A stretch of 64,000 nt of DNA from Cinclus cinclus (GCF_963662255.1 NC_085048.1:102840229-102904228), one strand, 5' to 3'. Counted from the stretch's first letter, positions 24,929-38,380 are shown. Notes: a model not told the origin generated them from the sequence alone. Numbers and translations are program-made.

Positions 24929-24962
24929 GATAAGGCACTTCATTCTATGACATTCTGTGACA
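24929..24962 (+). mobile_element. Possible worn CR1 3' tail
   Basis: CATTCTATGA and CATTCTGTGA stand side by side at 24940-24959. Bird CR1 LINEs end in short tandem ATTCTATG/ATTCTGTG units, so this may be the end of a very old copy. The expected upstream 3' untranslated sequence is not recognisable, so the match could be chance. Confidence 0.25.
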
Positions 24963-27090
24963 TTTCATTATTCATGGGACAAACTACAATCCTTTAATGT
25001 CAGAAAAAGTTGTTAATGTGTTTCTATAGGTGCATCCCTAAATAATTTTTAATTATCCTGCTGCTTTTAGAGAAGTGAGAAATTTCTGCATATTTGTTTG
25101 AAAGCAAATTAACAGACAGTCGTATGCATATATTTCCTGCTATAGAAAATGAATTAAAAATTACACATTTGTTAAAGTCACATGCCTGTTTCCTTTTCTT
25201 CAGTTGTTTCCAAAACACAAATATTAAAAATGCTAAGAAGATGTCAACAAGAATAATTTAGTTTTACTGGAAATCTCATCATTACTGTAAATGGGAGCAA
25301 GCCTAACTGTATTTCTCCTAGTAAAAGCTGAAATCATGCTAAGGAAATGAATTGCAGTAAATATCAGATTAAAATATTTTACTTTTAAAATTATAAATAA
25401 TTTTTTTTTCTCTCTAGTATTCTATATGTCAGCTTTTAAAAATTCAGCTGTGGATTTCACCATGTTGTCTTCAACTTCAATGTATTTTCCAGTGGTGATT
25501 TGCAAAGCGAACATCATGTACTGGATTAGAAACAGACATTTATTGGTACATGTGAAATTTTAGGATAATTTTCTGTATTGCAAATTCAATAATTTCTGTA
25601 ATCTTTTCTTAATTATAACACTCCAGCTCAGTTTCTGAAGTTCCTTTGCCATTCAGAATGTTTGAGCTGAGAGAGCAGTGCAGGACTGCAGGAGTGACAG
25701 TGCACCTCCTTTTGTTTCTGCAATGTGGACCTGTGTGTTGTTGCTTTAAAATGAACTCTGCTTCTCTATTCAGACACCAAAAGAGGCTTTGCTCAGGGAT
25801 TTGAACTACACTTTGTGCTTCAAGTTATCCAAACAGTGCAGGGCAGGAGAAAGGAAAATGCTTTCATTAATTTTCAACACAAATTCCCACATTCCTGCCT
25901 CCAAACTATTGTTTGCTCATATAACTCACCTGGCTCTCGTGCTGAGGAGTCCCAGTACCTGTCCTGCTGTCCTGTTCTTCCCTCGGGGGTTCCAGCTGTC
26001 CATGCTCTTCCCTCTCTACCTCCAAAGGGTGCAGGTCCATGGCCTGATGGTTGAAGCTCAGAACTAAACTCCAGGAAGTCCATCCTTGTCTGTGGAGTTT
26101 CTGTTCTGTTTATTGAGAGAGACAAAGCAGGAGGAGGATTGCAATTATTGCTCCAAGGTAAGCTTCTCCATCCCCTCTTGTGTTCCAGGACTTTGGGCAG
26201 TTGGAAAAAAACCCTTGAATTGTGTGCATCATTTCATTTCTACATCAGAAATTTCTGCTAAGGTGTCTTCTTTTCTGGATTGTGTTCTCTTATGCTTTGT
26301 TTGGCTCATGGGCTGCATCTTCGTCCATTGTTTCCTAACGTAATTCTAAAATGTTTGCATTGATCAAGATTTTAGTCTGTGGGATGAATAAATATAGAGG
26401 GATGAGGGATCTGGAAACAGATTGTCAAATAGTTGTTACTGCTGTTGAGTGTTTGCCACCAAAAGGATTTTCTAACTGAATTAAGAACGAGCTGTTTATA
26501 CTCATTCTGCTTGAGAACATGTTTCATACTTTCATTCCCTGAAATGTATTGTTGTCTGCTGCCATTGTCAGCTGACTGGGAAATCAAATACCAGCTCTGT
26601 TTTCAGGGCCTTATTTTCCTGCCTTTTTTGCTATGCCCGAACAGGTGTGTGCTCTGTTATGTTAAGCACAGTATAGCTAAGCAATAGCAAAGCAAAATAC
26701 TCCACATTTTTATAATTCAAGTGCAAAATCTGGTGACATGCAACCACATTCTTTAGAAAACAAAATCCTATTTATCCTTAAATTAAATTTTGTCCCTATA
26801 TCCATTGATATTTTTGCCATAAAACACAGTTGTTTGGTAGCTGGTGATTAATCTTGCTAGCAGATTGTCATAATATGGTGTGGAAAGGCAGAATGGAAAT
26901 TATTTCTGTTCTATTCTGACCTGGTAAATTCCCAGATATCTATAAAATTTAAGGCTTTCAAACATCCCCCAATTCTTAAAGCTTTAGTTGATCTAACATT
27001 GCCTAACTGGTGCATGTAACTGGTGGGCTCCTATTGTTCTATAGCATTATCTGAAATATTTTACCTTTCAAGAGAGAGACTGAAAATACC

Positions 27091-27480
27091 AAGTTAATGT
27101 TCTAGAAAGAAAAGAGAATTGATTTCATTATCAGCGGTAATTGTGACAGAAATAATAATTATAGCAAGATTACTTTATGGCAAACTATGATACTGAAAGT
27201 CCTGAATGAACGTCTGATTCTGGAAAATGTAAATACAGCCTGAATCGCAGGAATGGTTACGGGTTATTTTAGCACTTGGCATAAACTAAACAGGAGGTAT
27301 TTTTAATAAAATAGGATGACATTTCTGCAGCAAATTACTCTCACTTTAAAGTCATCTATGAGCTATTTATTAACAGTACAGCAATAAAGCATTGAATATA
27401 GTTTGGATAAGTGTTTATTGCTAGCCTACATCACACAAACAGACAAGTAAATCTTTAGCATGATGCTTTTGTTTCTAAAG
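27091..27480. promoter_or_regulatory. Possible conserved non-coding element, AT-rich homeodomain motif cluster
   Basis: The segment contains TAATTG at 27138-27143, TAATTA at 27156-27161, and many further TTAAT, ATTTA and TAAAC words with unique sequence between them and no simple repeat. It looks like vertebrate developmental enhancers, but a single sequence cannot show conservation. Confidence 0.28.
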
Positions 27481-27971
27481 CAACAGCAGTATTAGATATC
27501 CTAAAAGTTACCACAGTCATTAAATACCTTATGGTGCTGTGTCCCTGGTAATCCAATTTACAAAACTCTATTCTCAGCAGAAACTCCTGGGATATAAGTA
27601 GTTCTCTTCAGTGAGCCCTTCCTGCTTTTCCTTGTCATGAAGCAGTGATGGTACATTTTTATCCTGTTGATAATTTGACTCTCATTAAACTATTTCTTGC
27701 TGCCCCACTGGGCTGTTCTTTATGTTCTTTATTAGGGTGGAGGTAGCTGGAAGCCTGAAGGACTGCAGCCTGTGTATCATTCTTCCTTTTTTACTGTACC
27801 TCAATATTCAACATAGCATCATTATTCTGAGGCAAAACGAGAAGCTGGTCCAGCATATATTCCACACATTGCTAGTCCTTCCTCCACATCCTGCAGCGCC
27901 AGGGAGGGGGATTATTGCTGCAGCAAAAAAAAATCTGGCCATAGTGGAGGAATAATCACTGCAGTCCAGCT

Positions 27972-28010
27972 CACCCCCACACCTCTCTTTCTCTCTCGCT
28001 CCTTCTCTCT
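27972..28010. repeat. CT-rich tract
   Basis: An imperfect CT/CTTT run lies on the plus strand. It is low-complexity pyrimidine sequence. Confidence 0.75.
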
Positions 28011-28983
28011 GTGCCTGTGTTTGAGGCCCCAGCTGATTCAGTCTGCATCCATCCATACATAAATCATTGCCCTTATTCTATTGGTTACATGGTACATGGC
28101 AAGTATTGATTTTTTCCTTTGCCTCGTTGCTGGAGAACCCATGGTTTTTGTGAGACTGAAAATGCAAAAAAAACCCCAAAACAACCACATCTTTTTCTGG
28201 AGATTTTGTCAAGGGACAAAAATGACAAGCAAGGAGGGTGCTGGGTGCTGTTGTAAGGTTTGTGTGAGTTAAAAATCTTTGCCTTCTCTGTTCTACTCTC
28301 CATTTGCCTGGGTCCCAAAAAGTGGCTTGTTTAATCCCTGCTGCTTTAGGTAGGGATACTGCCTAAACAGCAGGGGAATAAGGAAACAGAAACAGGGCCT
28401 GGGCTTTTCAGGATGGCAGTGCTTAATTATTAAAAGTTTAATTATCATCTGAAACACTAACAAAAAAAAAAGGATAAAGAACATAATAAAAATAATGCTT
28501 TTTTAAGGGAAGAAATGACTCCTAGGCATAGGATAATATATATGCTGTGCAAAGTGGACATTTGTGTCTTTTGTGCATAACACATATAATATTGTGCTTA
28601 ATTCTTGAGATAGGTCTTTGTAGCATTTCAAAACATGTTTAATAACTATTTATCAATGGGATTTCTGTATCTTAGTGATTTTGCTCAGCATTCAAAGCTG
28701 CCTGAGAAGGTCTCACAAAAGATGGCACCTTGTTTCCTCAAAAAAGTATCTTTGAGGAACAGAAAGACAGTTCTGAGACAGAATCTGAGGTGATCTCCTT
28801 CTGCAATAGAAAATGCCCTGGTATAAGACTCTGTCTTACAAGGAGCCTGATCCAAACCACACCGGAGTCAGCAGGAATGTTTTCATTGACTCTGTAGCTG
28901 CTGGATCAGCCTCAGTTCACACAGACACAGATATTTACCTCTTTATTTGGATACAGTAGCTTTCCCCTATTTTGAAGAAACAG

Positions 28984-29259
28984 TGTAATGGGTTAGGATG
29001 GATGGTTTATAGGTGGGTATAGAATATTAATATATTTAATCTAATCTGGTTTTCACACTGTGATAATTGATAAAAGATTCATGTTAATAATAAAAGTATT
29101 GGGGTTTGTATAAACCAGAATACTAAGGTCTGAAGGTCGTTAGAGTGTGGAGTGGGCAGTGACCCCTCACGTTCCCCAGCGCTGCTTGCTCCATCTCTAT
29201 AAAATAAAGCAATCTAAATTTTGCTAAATATCAAGACCTTTTGTTTCTAATTTATAACA
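28984..29259 (+). mobile_element. Probable second solo LTR, about 276 bp
   Basis: The segment begins TGTAATGGG and ends TTTATAACA, giving TG...CA termini with a short imperfect inverted repeat (TGTAAT against TGTTAT). Inside, in LTR order, are an AT-rich U3, a TGTATAAACC TATA-like box near 29107, a G+C-rich stretch with three CpGs (29138-29180) and an AATAAA poly(A) signal at 29203-29208 followed by a T-rich tail. I found no target-site duplication: the bases before it (AACAG) and after it (CCTTT) do not match. The true ends may differ, or the flanks may have mutated. Alternatively this is a unique segment with a chance promoter and poly(A) layout. Confidence 0.45.
29203..29208 (+). terminator. 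AATAAA poly(A) signal in the second LTR-like element
   Basis: AATAAA follows a TATAAA-containing stretch and precedes a T-rich segment. If the surrounding element is an LTR, this marks its R/U5 region. Confidence 0.4.
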
Positions 29260-32000
29260 CCTTTAAATGACATGTATTGAAATATGTATTTCCTTTACAC
29301 TCAGTAGTGTGAAATGTGACTTATCACGTTCCTGTGCCATTCCTAACTACTAGATTTTGTTTCTTTGCTTTTCTGTGTGTTTGAAAGCCACTGCCCATTC
29401 TTCCTTGGATCTCCACTGCCTTTAGACCCCAGTCTTTCACTGAATATTGACTCTGTGTGTCATTTTACCTGACTTCTCCCTGAGCAGGTGGTATTTTCTA
29501 TCTGCTTGCACATAAACCTAATACCTTGAACAACAATGCAGCTTTAGAGATTTTGTGTTGCTTTGCCTGTAGAAATTGAGCATCAAGCTAAAATTATCAA
29601 TAAGAAATCCCAGCCAGATTCCTCCACTTGCCATATGGCACATAAAGGAGTGGAAAGCACAACTTGCACTGGCCCTTCAGTTGAGAGCCAGGGCTCGACC
29701 ACTCCATCAGCTTTTCCCTGAGCAGCCTGCAAGGATCAAAACCTTGGCTCCTCCTGGAGGGAGCCATCTTCTCCAGGTGTGAGGGCAAACATCAGCAAAA
29801 GGGCTTCTTCCTTCACCAGAAGTACAGTATCTCTGAAAAATGTGCCTTTTGACTCAGTGGAAACTGTAATTTTTCTCCTGGTTTTGTGTATACATAGCCC
29901 AGGTCTTCTTTCTCCTTAGCAGTTATTTCTGTACTGATTGAAAGAGGAACAGTTCTGTGATCTTTGTGATAAAAGGGTTTGTTACACATCAGTGTGTTTC
30001 TCATTCAAATTTTCTGGTTTCAGTTCACTTATTTAACTTTTATTAATAAAACAGGAGGGTTCCTTGGCTAGCTGAAGTGTCCTTAGGTTTTTAATATGGC
30101 TTGAAGAATTCACTTCTTCTGGTCAAGGGAATAGGGTGAGTCTGAACATGGTAAAGTTCCTGATAGTGAGGCAAAAATTGGTCTTGGTTACTGGGATTTT
30201 GTAGAACTGGTGCAGAAGTCCTCCCTGAAAGTTCCTGATGTCAGCTCAACAGCTCTTTAGAGCTTAATTGTTCCCAGATTGCAGGTTATTGTATGAGGGT
30301 CTGGACACAGACACCTTTGACTTTTTCCCCTTGCAGGGAGCATCAGAAAATTCTGCCAAGTCCTTCTGGTGTGCTTGAGAAATGAATTGGCATAGACAGT
30401 ATGTTCCTGGGGCAGGGACCAAGATTCTCCTTTGGATCCACAGGGAGAGGAAGATGGGATGTTAGAGGAATTAGGATGGAATTTTCTTTGTGCTGGTCAG
30501 AGGTCCTTAAAAAGGGAACTGGGCTGGTACTTCCCCTTGGTGGGTGCTGCTGCAGGCTGAGACACACGGGGTGGCTGTACAGATCATTTGGGAAGCTCCA
30601 CCTGGAGCCAATGCTGAACCTTCCTTGTGCATCCAGCAGCCCAGCTCTGACCACAGCCATTGTCTGCCCTACTCTGTAACAGCAGGACGGGGCTAGTGCA
30701 GCCAACTCAGCCAAATTCTTTCTGCACATCTCTTCTGGAGGAAGACATGCGTTGATTTATTGTAATTTCCTTGAAAATGGACATGAGAATTACTCAATAA
30801 TGATAAGGTGGCAACCAATAAAAATACCTTTGTTGAAAAATGAAGATTGAGGATTTCACCCTCTAAGGCTTTCATAAATGAGGCTGCCATGCAGAAAAAT
30901 AAGTCTTGCCAGTATCTGTTTCATAGGTGAAATTAAAGAGCCCTGAGAGCTGAGACAGAAGCTGAGGTTGTGTTTGAGCTCCTGCTTGTGATACACACAC
31001 GAGGAAACTGCTGAAGGACTTTGTGTCCATGTGGGAGTTTGACCCCTATGATGCTGCCAAGGGCACTGGGGCTGCCGTGCTTTGCTCAGCGAGCCTTAGG
31101 CACAAAAGCATGTGGCACAGCTCAAACTTGCACGTTGCAGTTTCTTAAAAATAAATGAAAAAAATTCCTACCCCAAAAAAGGGAATCAGGAAAAGCAAGT
31201 CCTTTTTGGAGCAGCACCTTCCCCTTTCTCTGTTTTGCTCAGCTTGTTGTTGTGTAAATCACTCTTCTGCACCCAACAAATGACCAGCACATGCTGCAAT
31301 ATGCTGTAGAAGCCTGTTGTGGATTTATCCTTTTAAATAGCAGTAGAATGCAGTGCCACCTCATTTAACCGATGCTGAATGCTGCATGAGATCCCAGAAA
31401 AGTTACTCAGCAATAATTTTAAATCCCATCCCTGGGAAGAAAGGGGGGAAAAAAGAAAAGCACAGGACTATACAGTTGGAGCCTGTAGCTGCAATAAAAC
31501 CCAGGAAAAGGTTATTTTACCTGAATTTATCGCTTAGCAACCAAGAATCTACCTCCTGAGATTGCCGTTCCTGGGTTACCAAGTAACTGCCTGTGACAAT
31601 TACCAAACAGCTGTCCCAGGAATCTACATAGCCTTTAACCCCCATGGGCTGTTGACAGCCAACAAACAATAGAAACACACCCTAATATTTTATTTAAGAG
31701 TTGAGGGAAGCCACAGCTGTATGGATCATGCAGCCAGCTGTATTTAACTGCTTCAAACTACGTGGCCTTACTTCAGGTAACTGCTCTGTGTGTTTAAAGA
31801 TGCATTTGGATCTTCATCCTCCAGACTTTGGGTCAAATAATTGTGTCCAAACTCTCAAGACAGGGTTTGCTGTTGTGCGGGAGTGGGAAGTGGCTAATTA
31901 GAGAGTATGGCAGTGATTTACAAATTTTTCTTATTAATTAATTGAGTTCATCTTGAGTTTTACTGAATGCAACTGCTCCATTGATTATCGCAGAGAGGGA

Positions 32001-32060
32001 GAGCATTAATATATGAGTGATTTAAATTAGGAGCATTAATAAAGGAGTGATTTAAAATGA
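32001..32060. repeat. Two-copy 30-bp tandem duplication
   Basis: Units 32001-32030 and 32031-32060 both begin GAGCATTAAT and share GAGTGATTTAAA; 25 of 30 positions match. It is a direct tandem copy with no spacer. Confidence 0.85.
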
Positions 32061-32707
32061 GGGGGGAAGTATAATCAAGACTGGTAAGATAAAAGTAATG
32101 AAAAAAGAATGCTGAGCTTGGATATTGAGAGGAGCTTCTTGATAATGAGCTGGATTATGTCTGAGGATGGTATCCCAAAAGAAACGAGGGGAACTCCCAC
32201 CCATAATGTATGGAAGTGAGCTGGAAACTTGAGTGTTGCACTGGAAATGTTTGATGTATTGACTTGGGTGTCTGACTTGAGCTGTGCCAATTGTGGGGTT
32301 TTTTTTCCCCCTCTTCCACTTTCACTTTCTTTTGTATTTTAAAACAAACTTACAGATTTTGTTAACAGAGTAACAAAAGAGCAGCAGCAACAACTTGCAA
32401 GCACATTTTCTGCTGCTGCTTCAGACTCCCTGAGCTGGAGAGCTTTAGGGCTGTGCCTTCTTCAAGTTCTGAGTGGCTCCTTTTAGTTTAGAATAGAAAC
32501 AGGAAGAAGGATTTTTCAAGTTAAGGGCCCGTTCACATTTACAAATCCCAGGCATTCAAACTGGCTGGGATGGCAGCAGCTCCTTTCTCCCTCAGGCTCT
32601 GTGCAGGTGTCCTGGGAGGGAACATGAGAAATCAGCTGTCTTGCTCCTGCAGCTTTTCTGTAGCAGCTTCTATCGAGATAATAGAAACTGCTCTGCTACA
32701 CTCATTT

Positions 32708-32741
32708 ATTCTTTCTTTTTTCTTCTTTCTTTCTTTTTCCC
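32708..32741. repeat. TTTC-type polypyrimidine repeat
   Basis: An imperfect TTTC/TTC run lies on the plus strand. It is a microsatellite of the kind common in vertebrate introns and intergenic DNA. Confidence 0.85.
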
Positions 32742-35700
32742 TGGCATGTTCCATGTGCCACAATAGTAAGAAGTGGCTCAGAATAGTCTCCACCAGCTTT
32801 CCACTGGCAGCAGGTTCACAAAGGATATTTTCCCCTGGCCAGAAACCACCTCTTTGGCACTGGAGGATTCTTTAACCACCTGGGCAAAGTAGACTGCATT
32901 AATTTGGCTCCCTCTGCTCTTTCTATAATTTTAAAAGCAAAATTAATGGCATTTACTTTTTCTGCAGACAAATGTAATAACTTTTTAGGTACTCACTCTA
33001 TAGAGGAATTTCTGGCTCGTGAAAAAGGTTTAAACCCCCATAGCCACATCAGCATCATTTCCATTGATAAAGTGACATCTCTCATGGATGGGAGTGTCCC
33101 ACTGCACATACAAACAGCTTTCAGTGAGTCCATGCAGGCAGGAAATGCTGAGGACTGGGACACACCTTCAGGGACCAGCACACACCTGTGCAGTGGGCTC
33201 TCAGCAGCAACACCTTTTCCCTTGGAACTGAAATGAAACATTTTTGTTATTGGTTATTCCCTGTGAGTGACCAGGGACGTGTGATTGCTTAGAAAATGAG
33301 CACAGACCTAGGAAATATTTATTAAAAAAAACCAAAAAAACTTGAAGCATAATTTCTTGTCAATATTAATGACTTGTCATTGCCATCACTGCAAAGCCTT
33401 TACATGTCTGATGTGGAGGTTTGGCCAGGTTTGTAACTCTGTTAATGAGATGTCTGAGGGAAGCATCTCCATGGTCATAAGCATCTGATGTTTTTTGGAG
33501 AACAGAATTGTCTCAGTCTTGTCACTGCCTGAAGGGTGGTTCCTTTGCAAGTACTAAAGGGACTTCCACTCCTAAGATGAGTGTTGGCTTATTTGGGTAG
33601 GAAGGGATGGGTAAGAGATCACAGCAACTCTTCCTTGCACCTCCTTCTGCTCACCATTTGTCTCCATGAGGAATTTGGTATAGGGAGGCTGTGCTGGGAC
33701 ATTGGTTCTGTATCTCAATGACAGATCATGGTTGTCCTAATTTCTGGCTGGAAACTGGTTGGTTATGTTGACAGATGTTGCAGTGGTTCCTTTGGCAATG
33801 TCCTGTTGTGCAGACTGTTCAAACAGGAAGCTAATCTTTTAGTATTTGCACATGTTAAATGTTTGTTTTAGTAGGAATTGGCTCTGACAGCAGACTGGTC
33901 AAACTGCATGTTTTTTGGAGCAGCAAACTCTGGAATTTTCAAAATCCCTATTAGGGTTTGGAGCCCTGCAGGACTGACTTTTGAGGAAAGGAGATTTGTG
34001 CTCCAGGTTGCTGCTGTGTCACTTTTTGGGTGCCTGTGAGTTCTTGGTGGCACTGAGTCCAAATCATAGCCTGGTGTGGCATTTGCAAGGACTGTTGTAA
34101 AGCAGAGCCTGTGCTGCCTTTGATTTCCCTTGAGTTTCTCCAAGTTTGGTTACTGAGCTGGCCTCAGTAAGGGAAGAGCAAAGTGGCTGTGGCTGGTGCT
34201 CAGCAGCAGAGTGAGCACAGCAAGGAATGCTTCCCTCCACACGAAGACCAGCTGGAGAACTTGGTCTGAAAAAGCTGATTTTCCATCTGAATCTCTGGCT
34301 GGTTGATCCCATTTCAGGTGACTGCTTTTTGACTTTGGCAGGCAACTTCTTCAAAGGACAACCTGCTAATGTTGGTGTGAATTTTGTTTCCTAAATTTCC
34401 ATGAAGCAAAATTCTACAAATTATTTATTTGAGGGATAACAGTGTTTCCTGTGTGCTGGGGTGCCAAGCACATTATAGGATGCAGCTTCACAGAGACTTC
34501 TGGTACATGTGTGGAGCAAAGGCTTAATCTGGTCCAAATCTCCCCAGCCCCTTCCACTGTCACGTAGTAGGTGAGAAACAAGAGGCTTCCAGCCACATGT
34601 GAAAGTTGCTTTGTGCCTTGATGGATGGCCTTTTGGAAATCCTTCAGAGCTATTTTGGGTAATGGAGCTTGGAGGTGGAAAAAGGCTTTGTGGCCAGGCT
34701 GGCAGATGGATTTCTGAGAAACACATTTGGTGCCTAGAGGGTTATTTGTGTCATTTGTCAGGACAGAACTCATGTGAGGGAGAGCTTGCTCAGGTGGGGC
34801 AGATGACAATTTAAGATGTATTTGCACACAATTCCATGAACAATGTGTGCGTTTATGGCAAAAATGTTTTCTGGTGTCTTCTTCCAACAGTTCAGGCACA
34901 AAATGCACACCACTCATAACTTTCTAAGGAAATCAGAGCAGTGAGGTAGCAAGGGGATCCTTGAAAATGTTACATCTGCAAGAAGGGAGAAGAATCCTTG
35001 AGAGTCCAGTGCTGATCAGCATTGATGAAATCAAGGAAATCTAATGAAATATGTTCTTCAAAACCTGATATTTGAGTATCCTGGTGTTCAGAGTGATGTA
35101 TCAGTTTGGAGCTTGTACTGGTTGTTCAACCAATTAGTTGCATTTTGAGCAAATGTGGTTTTTGAAGATTTAGTGTCACGCATATTTTGATGGTTTACTG
35201 ATCTCCAGGATTTTAGATGCTATCTTTTTATCTTTATTTATGATTTTTCTTTTCAAATTCACCCATCCTAATCACTGAGTAATAGCATTGGTTCTGGAAG
35301 GGGGACATTCTTTCCAAAAGAAACTTAGAAGTGCTTTTATGTATGTTGGGTAAAAGTGCAGTGCAGAAAAGGCACTGTCTTTTAACAAAGTTGGGTTTTA
35401 AGCATGAAATAATCAGGATTTGGATGTTATTAAAGTAATATTTTTTGTGAAAAGGAACTGGGTTTATAAAAATGAACCAACTTTTCAGCCAGACCTGTTA
35501 TGAATTGCAAAAGCAGCTGGGAGACTTGGCTGAAAAATCAAGGTTGGGGTTTCTTTTTCGTCAGAGTTTGTAAGATATTTGGAGGGATATAGCATTTATT
35601 TCTTATTTCTCTGAGTTTCAGGCCAGGTCTTTGAAAAACCCATCTGACAGTGAGTTTGTTTGTATATTTTGCATTTTTTCCCTAAGTATGCTAGGCTCAT

Positions 35701-36230
35701 TAGCAAGCCTTGGAAAAGGCATGCTTTCTTAAAGTGAGTATGGAAAACAAGATACTAAGGGCTCAAATGTGTCTCCAGAATATAAATAAGCACAGCTTCC
35801 TTTGCAGCAGATTCTGACCGCAGCTATACTGGAAGCCTTGTTCCAGGGAGAGCCATGAATGTGCGTTTGCTCGGAAATGCTGAACCTTCAACAAATTTCC
35901 TCACACAGGTGGCTGAGTTCCTGGCTCTGGGAGCTGCCGTCTGCCTGCAGAGGGGCTGCAGGGCACGCAGAGCACCCTGGAGGGCAGGGATACGACGTGG
36001 GGTATTTCTGGGGAGGAGATCCTTGCCCAGCAGTAGTGGAGGTGTCAAGGCTGTCCCAAATCCTGCAGTGCCCTTGGTGCTGGCCAGCAGTGAGCAAGCA
36101 CTGAACAGTCTGTTGCTGGCTGTGGGCTCCCTGGAAAACTTCCCTCTTTCTGTGAATTGAGGGAAAACAAATAATTTTTCCTTGCTTTACCTGGAGCTGT
36201 TTGTTTGGTTGTGGTTTTGCCTCCAGCAGT

Positions 36231-36254
36231 GGGGGGTGGGGGGGGGGGGGTGGG
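36231..36254. repeat. G-run, possible G-quadruplex
   Basis: GGGGGG, T, thirteen G (36238-36250), T, GGG form an almost pure G block on the plus strand. It satisfies the usual pattern for an intramolecular G-quadruplex. The length is probably unstable, and the assembly count may be wrong. Confidence 0.9.
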
Positions 36255-38380
36255 TTCTACCCCTGCACACACCAAGGACGTGGCAGTGGCAGCTCAACAC
36301 ACTTAAATCTGGTTTGCTCCATCCAACACCCATGGTGTAAATGCTACTGGATCAGCTCCAGTGGTCTGACCAAAGAGGGCACTGCTCCAAACCATGCTGT
36401 GAAACCTTAAATGAAATAAGAAAAAGATGTCTGTGGCACTGAGTGAAGCAGTCATCTTCAGCCGAGCATCTGAATTTTTATGGTCATTTTTGAATGTAAA
36501 GATGGGATTTGAGAAGTTTGTATGTATGAAATATCTGTGGGAGCACTGCTTAACCAGTTGGCACAAGGTGGGTGTATCCTCTTTAGACGTAATTTGTACT
36601 TCTCTGTTAAGCCAAAGTCATTCTATTCACTATCATTATCCTAAATAGAGTCCTTTGATGATCTCATAATTCCAAAAGTACAATAGTCAAATAAGTCTTG
36701 ATTAAAGCAGTCCCTGTTTTCAAGCCAAGCATATGTTAACACTGGAGAATAAAACAGTGAAGCTGCAGTGGTACTGGAGAACTTGGAATATCCTGAATTG
36801 CTGCTTGAGTTTCTTGAGGCAGGGTGTAAAATTTTGCATTTGAAACGTACTCTGGAGCTCAAGTCTCCTCAAAGGATAAGATTTATCTGGTTGTTGAATT
36901 TATCATCAGTAGAGTATTTATATGAGCTCAGGCATGACACCAGGTGACACTTTTTAGATCCCTGCAATGTCTGATGCTGCTGTGGCAAACCCTGTGAAAT
37001 AATTTTGATGAATCTCTGTTCTGGCTGTAAGTGGTTTTTGCTGTAACCCACCTGTGCTAGCAGAAAAATCTTCATCTTCAGAGAATGTTTATTTTTGTCG
37101 GGTTCATGAGCTTTCCCAGCTACTCTTTATCTGAAATCACCTTCTGGAGTGTGGCCCTGGAGATAACTATATTCTATTTATGCTGTTATAAGGCCAGTTA
37201 GATGAATGCTCAAAACTCTGCTTTTGGGCAACAAATTGACATAGTGGGAAATGATGCCTTTTTTAATATTCTTCATACTCCCTGTTTTGTGTGGCAAACA
37301 CATTGATCTCAGTAGAGCTCCCGTCAACCTTGGCCAGCACATGCAGTTTCCCCTCACAAGGTGCAGTGTCACGTCTCTGTGCTGCAGCAGTGCACGGTTC
37401 TGTCACTCGGTGGGATTTACTGGAGGAGCAGTCCTTTTCCTGATGGAGGAGAGGGAAGGAGGAAAATATTTTCCTGTCTGCACAGACTTGAGAGCAGCTC
37501 TGGAGCTGAGGGCGAGCAGGGCTGTTAAAGCAGTTTAACGAACTACAGCAGGAGCACTCCCTGGAGCTCTGGGACCAGCAGAATTTGCCATCCACTTCCC
37601 TCTCATATCCTCTCTGGCTGGAGCCAAAGCAAAGGGAAGTGTTTTCAGAGCACAGGGAGCAAATGCTGCTAAGTGAGCAGGTTATGTATGTATGAGCAGG
37701 AGGAGCAGTATGCTGGAATATCTGCTCAAGCATTTGGGGAACCCTCTGAGTACTTGATTAAAGCTTCCTGTAGTCAGCAAAGCTCCGTGTGAAGGCACAT
37801 GCAGCAAATCATTCATTACTTCTGGGCTTTGCTGCCCAGAGAGCAGCCTGCATTGGTTGGGATGCAGAGATGCATCTTTCCCTGGATAACTCAAAACCAG
37901 CATTTCTGTATAAGCAAATTTCCCAGTTAGCTGTTAGCTCTGTGATTTACACTACTCCTATCCTTCACCAAGGCACTGGTGTTTTTACTTTTACTATTGA
38001 GATAATCAAATGTCATTCTTACTGTTTTTAATTCGAACAGAATTCCGGGAAATTGCACAAGTGTCCAGAGAGTTAGGAGCCTGGATCCCATAGCACTGAC
38101 TCAGTGAACACAGTGGTGTATGACCCCTCCCATGGCCTCAGGGCCACTCTGGAGGGTGGCCCAGGGATCCCCTGGTCATTCCTCATTTCACTGTGCCCTA
38201 CTGAACAGGTTTCTCATGGAAACCTGCAGGTGAATTTCCTGGGTCTGTTCATTAATGATAGCCTAGGTTTATTTTCTCCTTTGTCTTGTGTCACTAATCA
38301 AGCGGTAATTGAATTAGCTGGGAAGAAGGATAAGATAAATTATGAGTAAGAATTAACTGTGTGCACCTGAGGTCAGAAGG

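Larger units (their letters stand above)
21401..28983. other. Unique stretch with simple repeats, no gene recognised
   Basis: I found simple repeats at 22940 and 24635, a possible worn CR1 tail near 24931 and a motif-rich AT segment at 27091-27480, all listed separately. No exon with convincing splice sites and a recognisable product was found. Confidence 0.55.

Noticed and set aside
32904..33236. 110-codon frame with a TTTTTCTGCAG acceptor-like site near 32965
   Set aside because: Looks protein-like on reading, but no matching donor or partner exon and the length is ordinary for chance here.
34414..34917. 167-codon minus-strand open frame
   Set aside because: No domain, no splice support, and other frames of similar length overlap it; consistent with chance.
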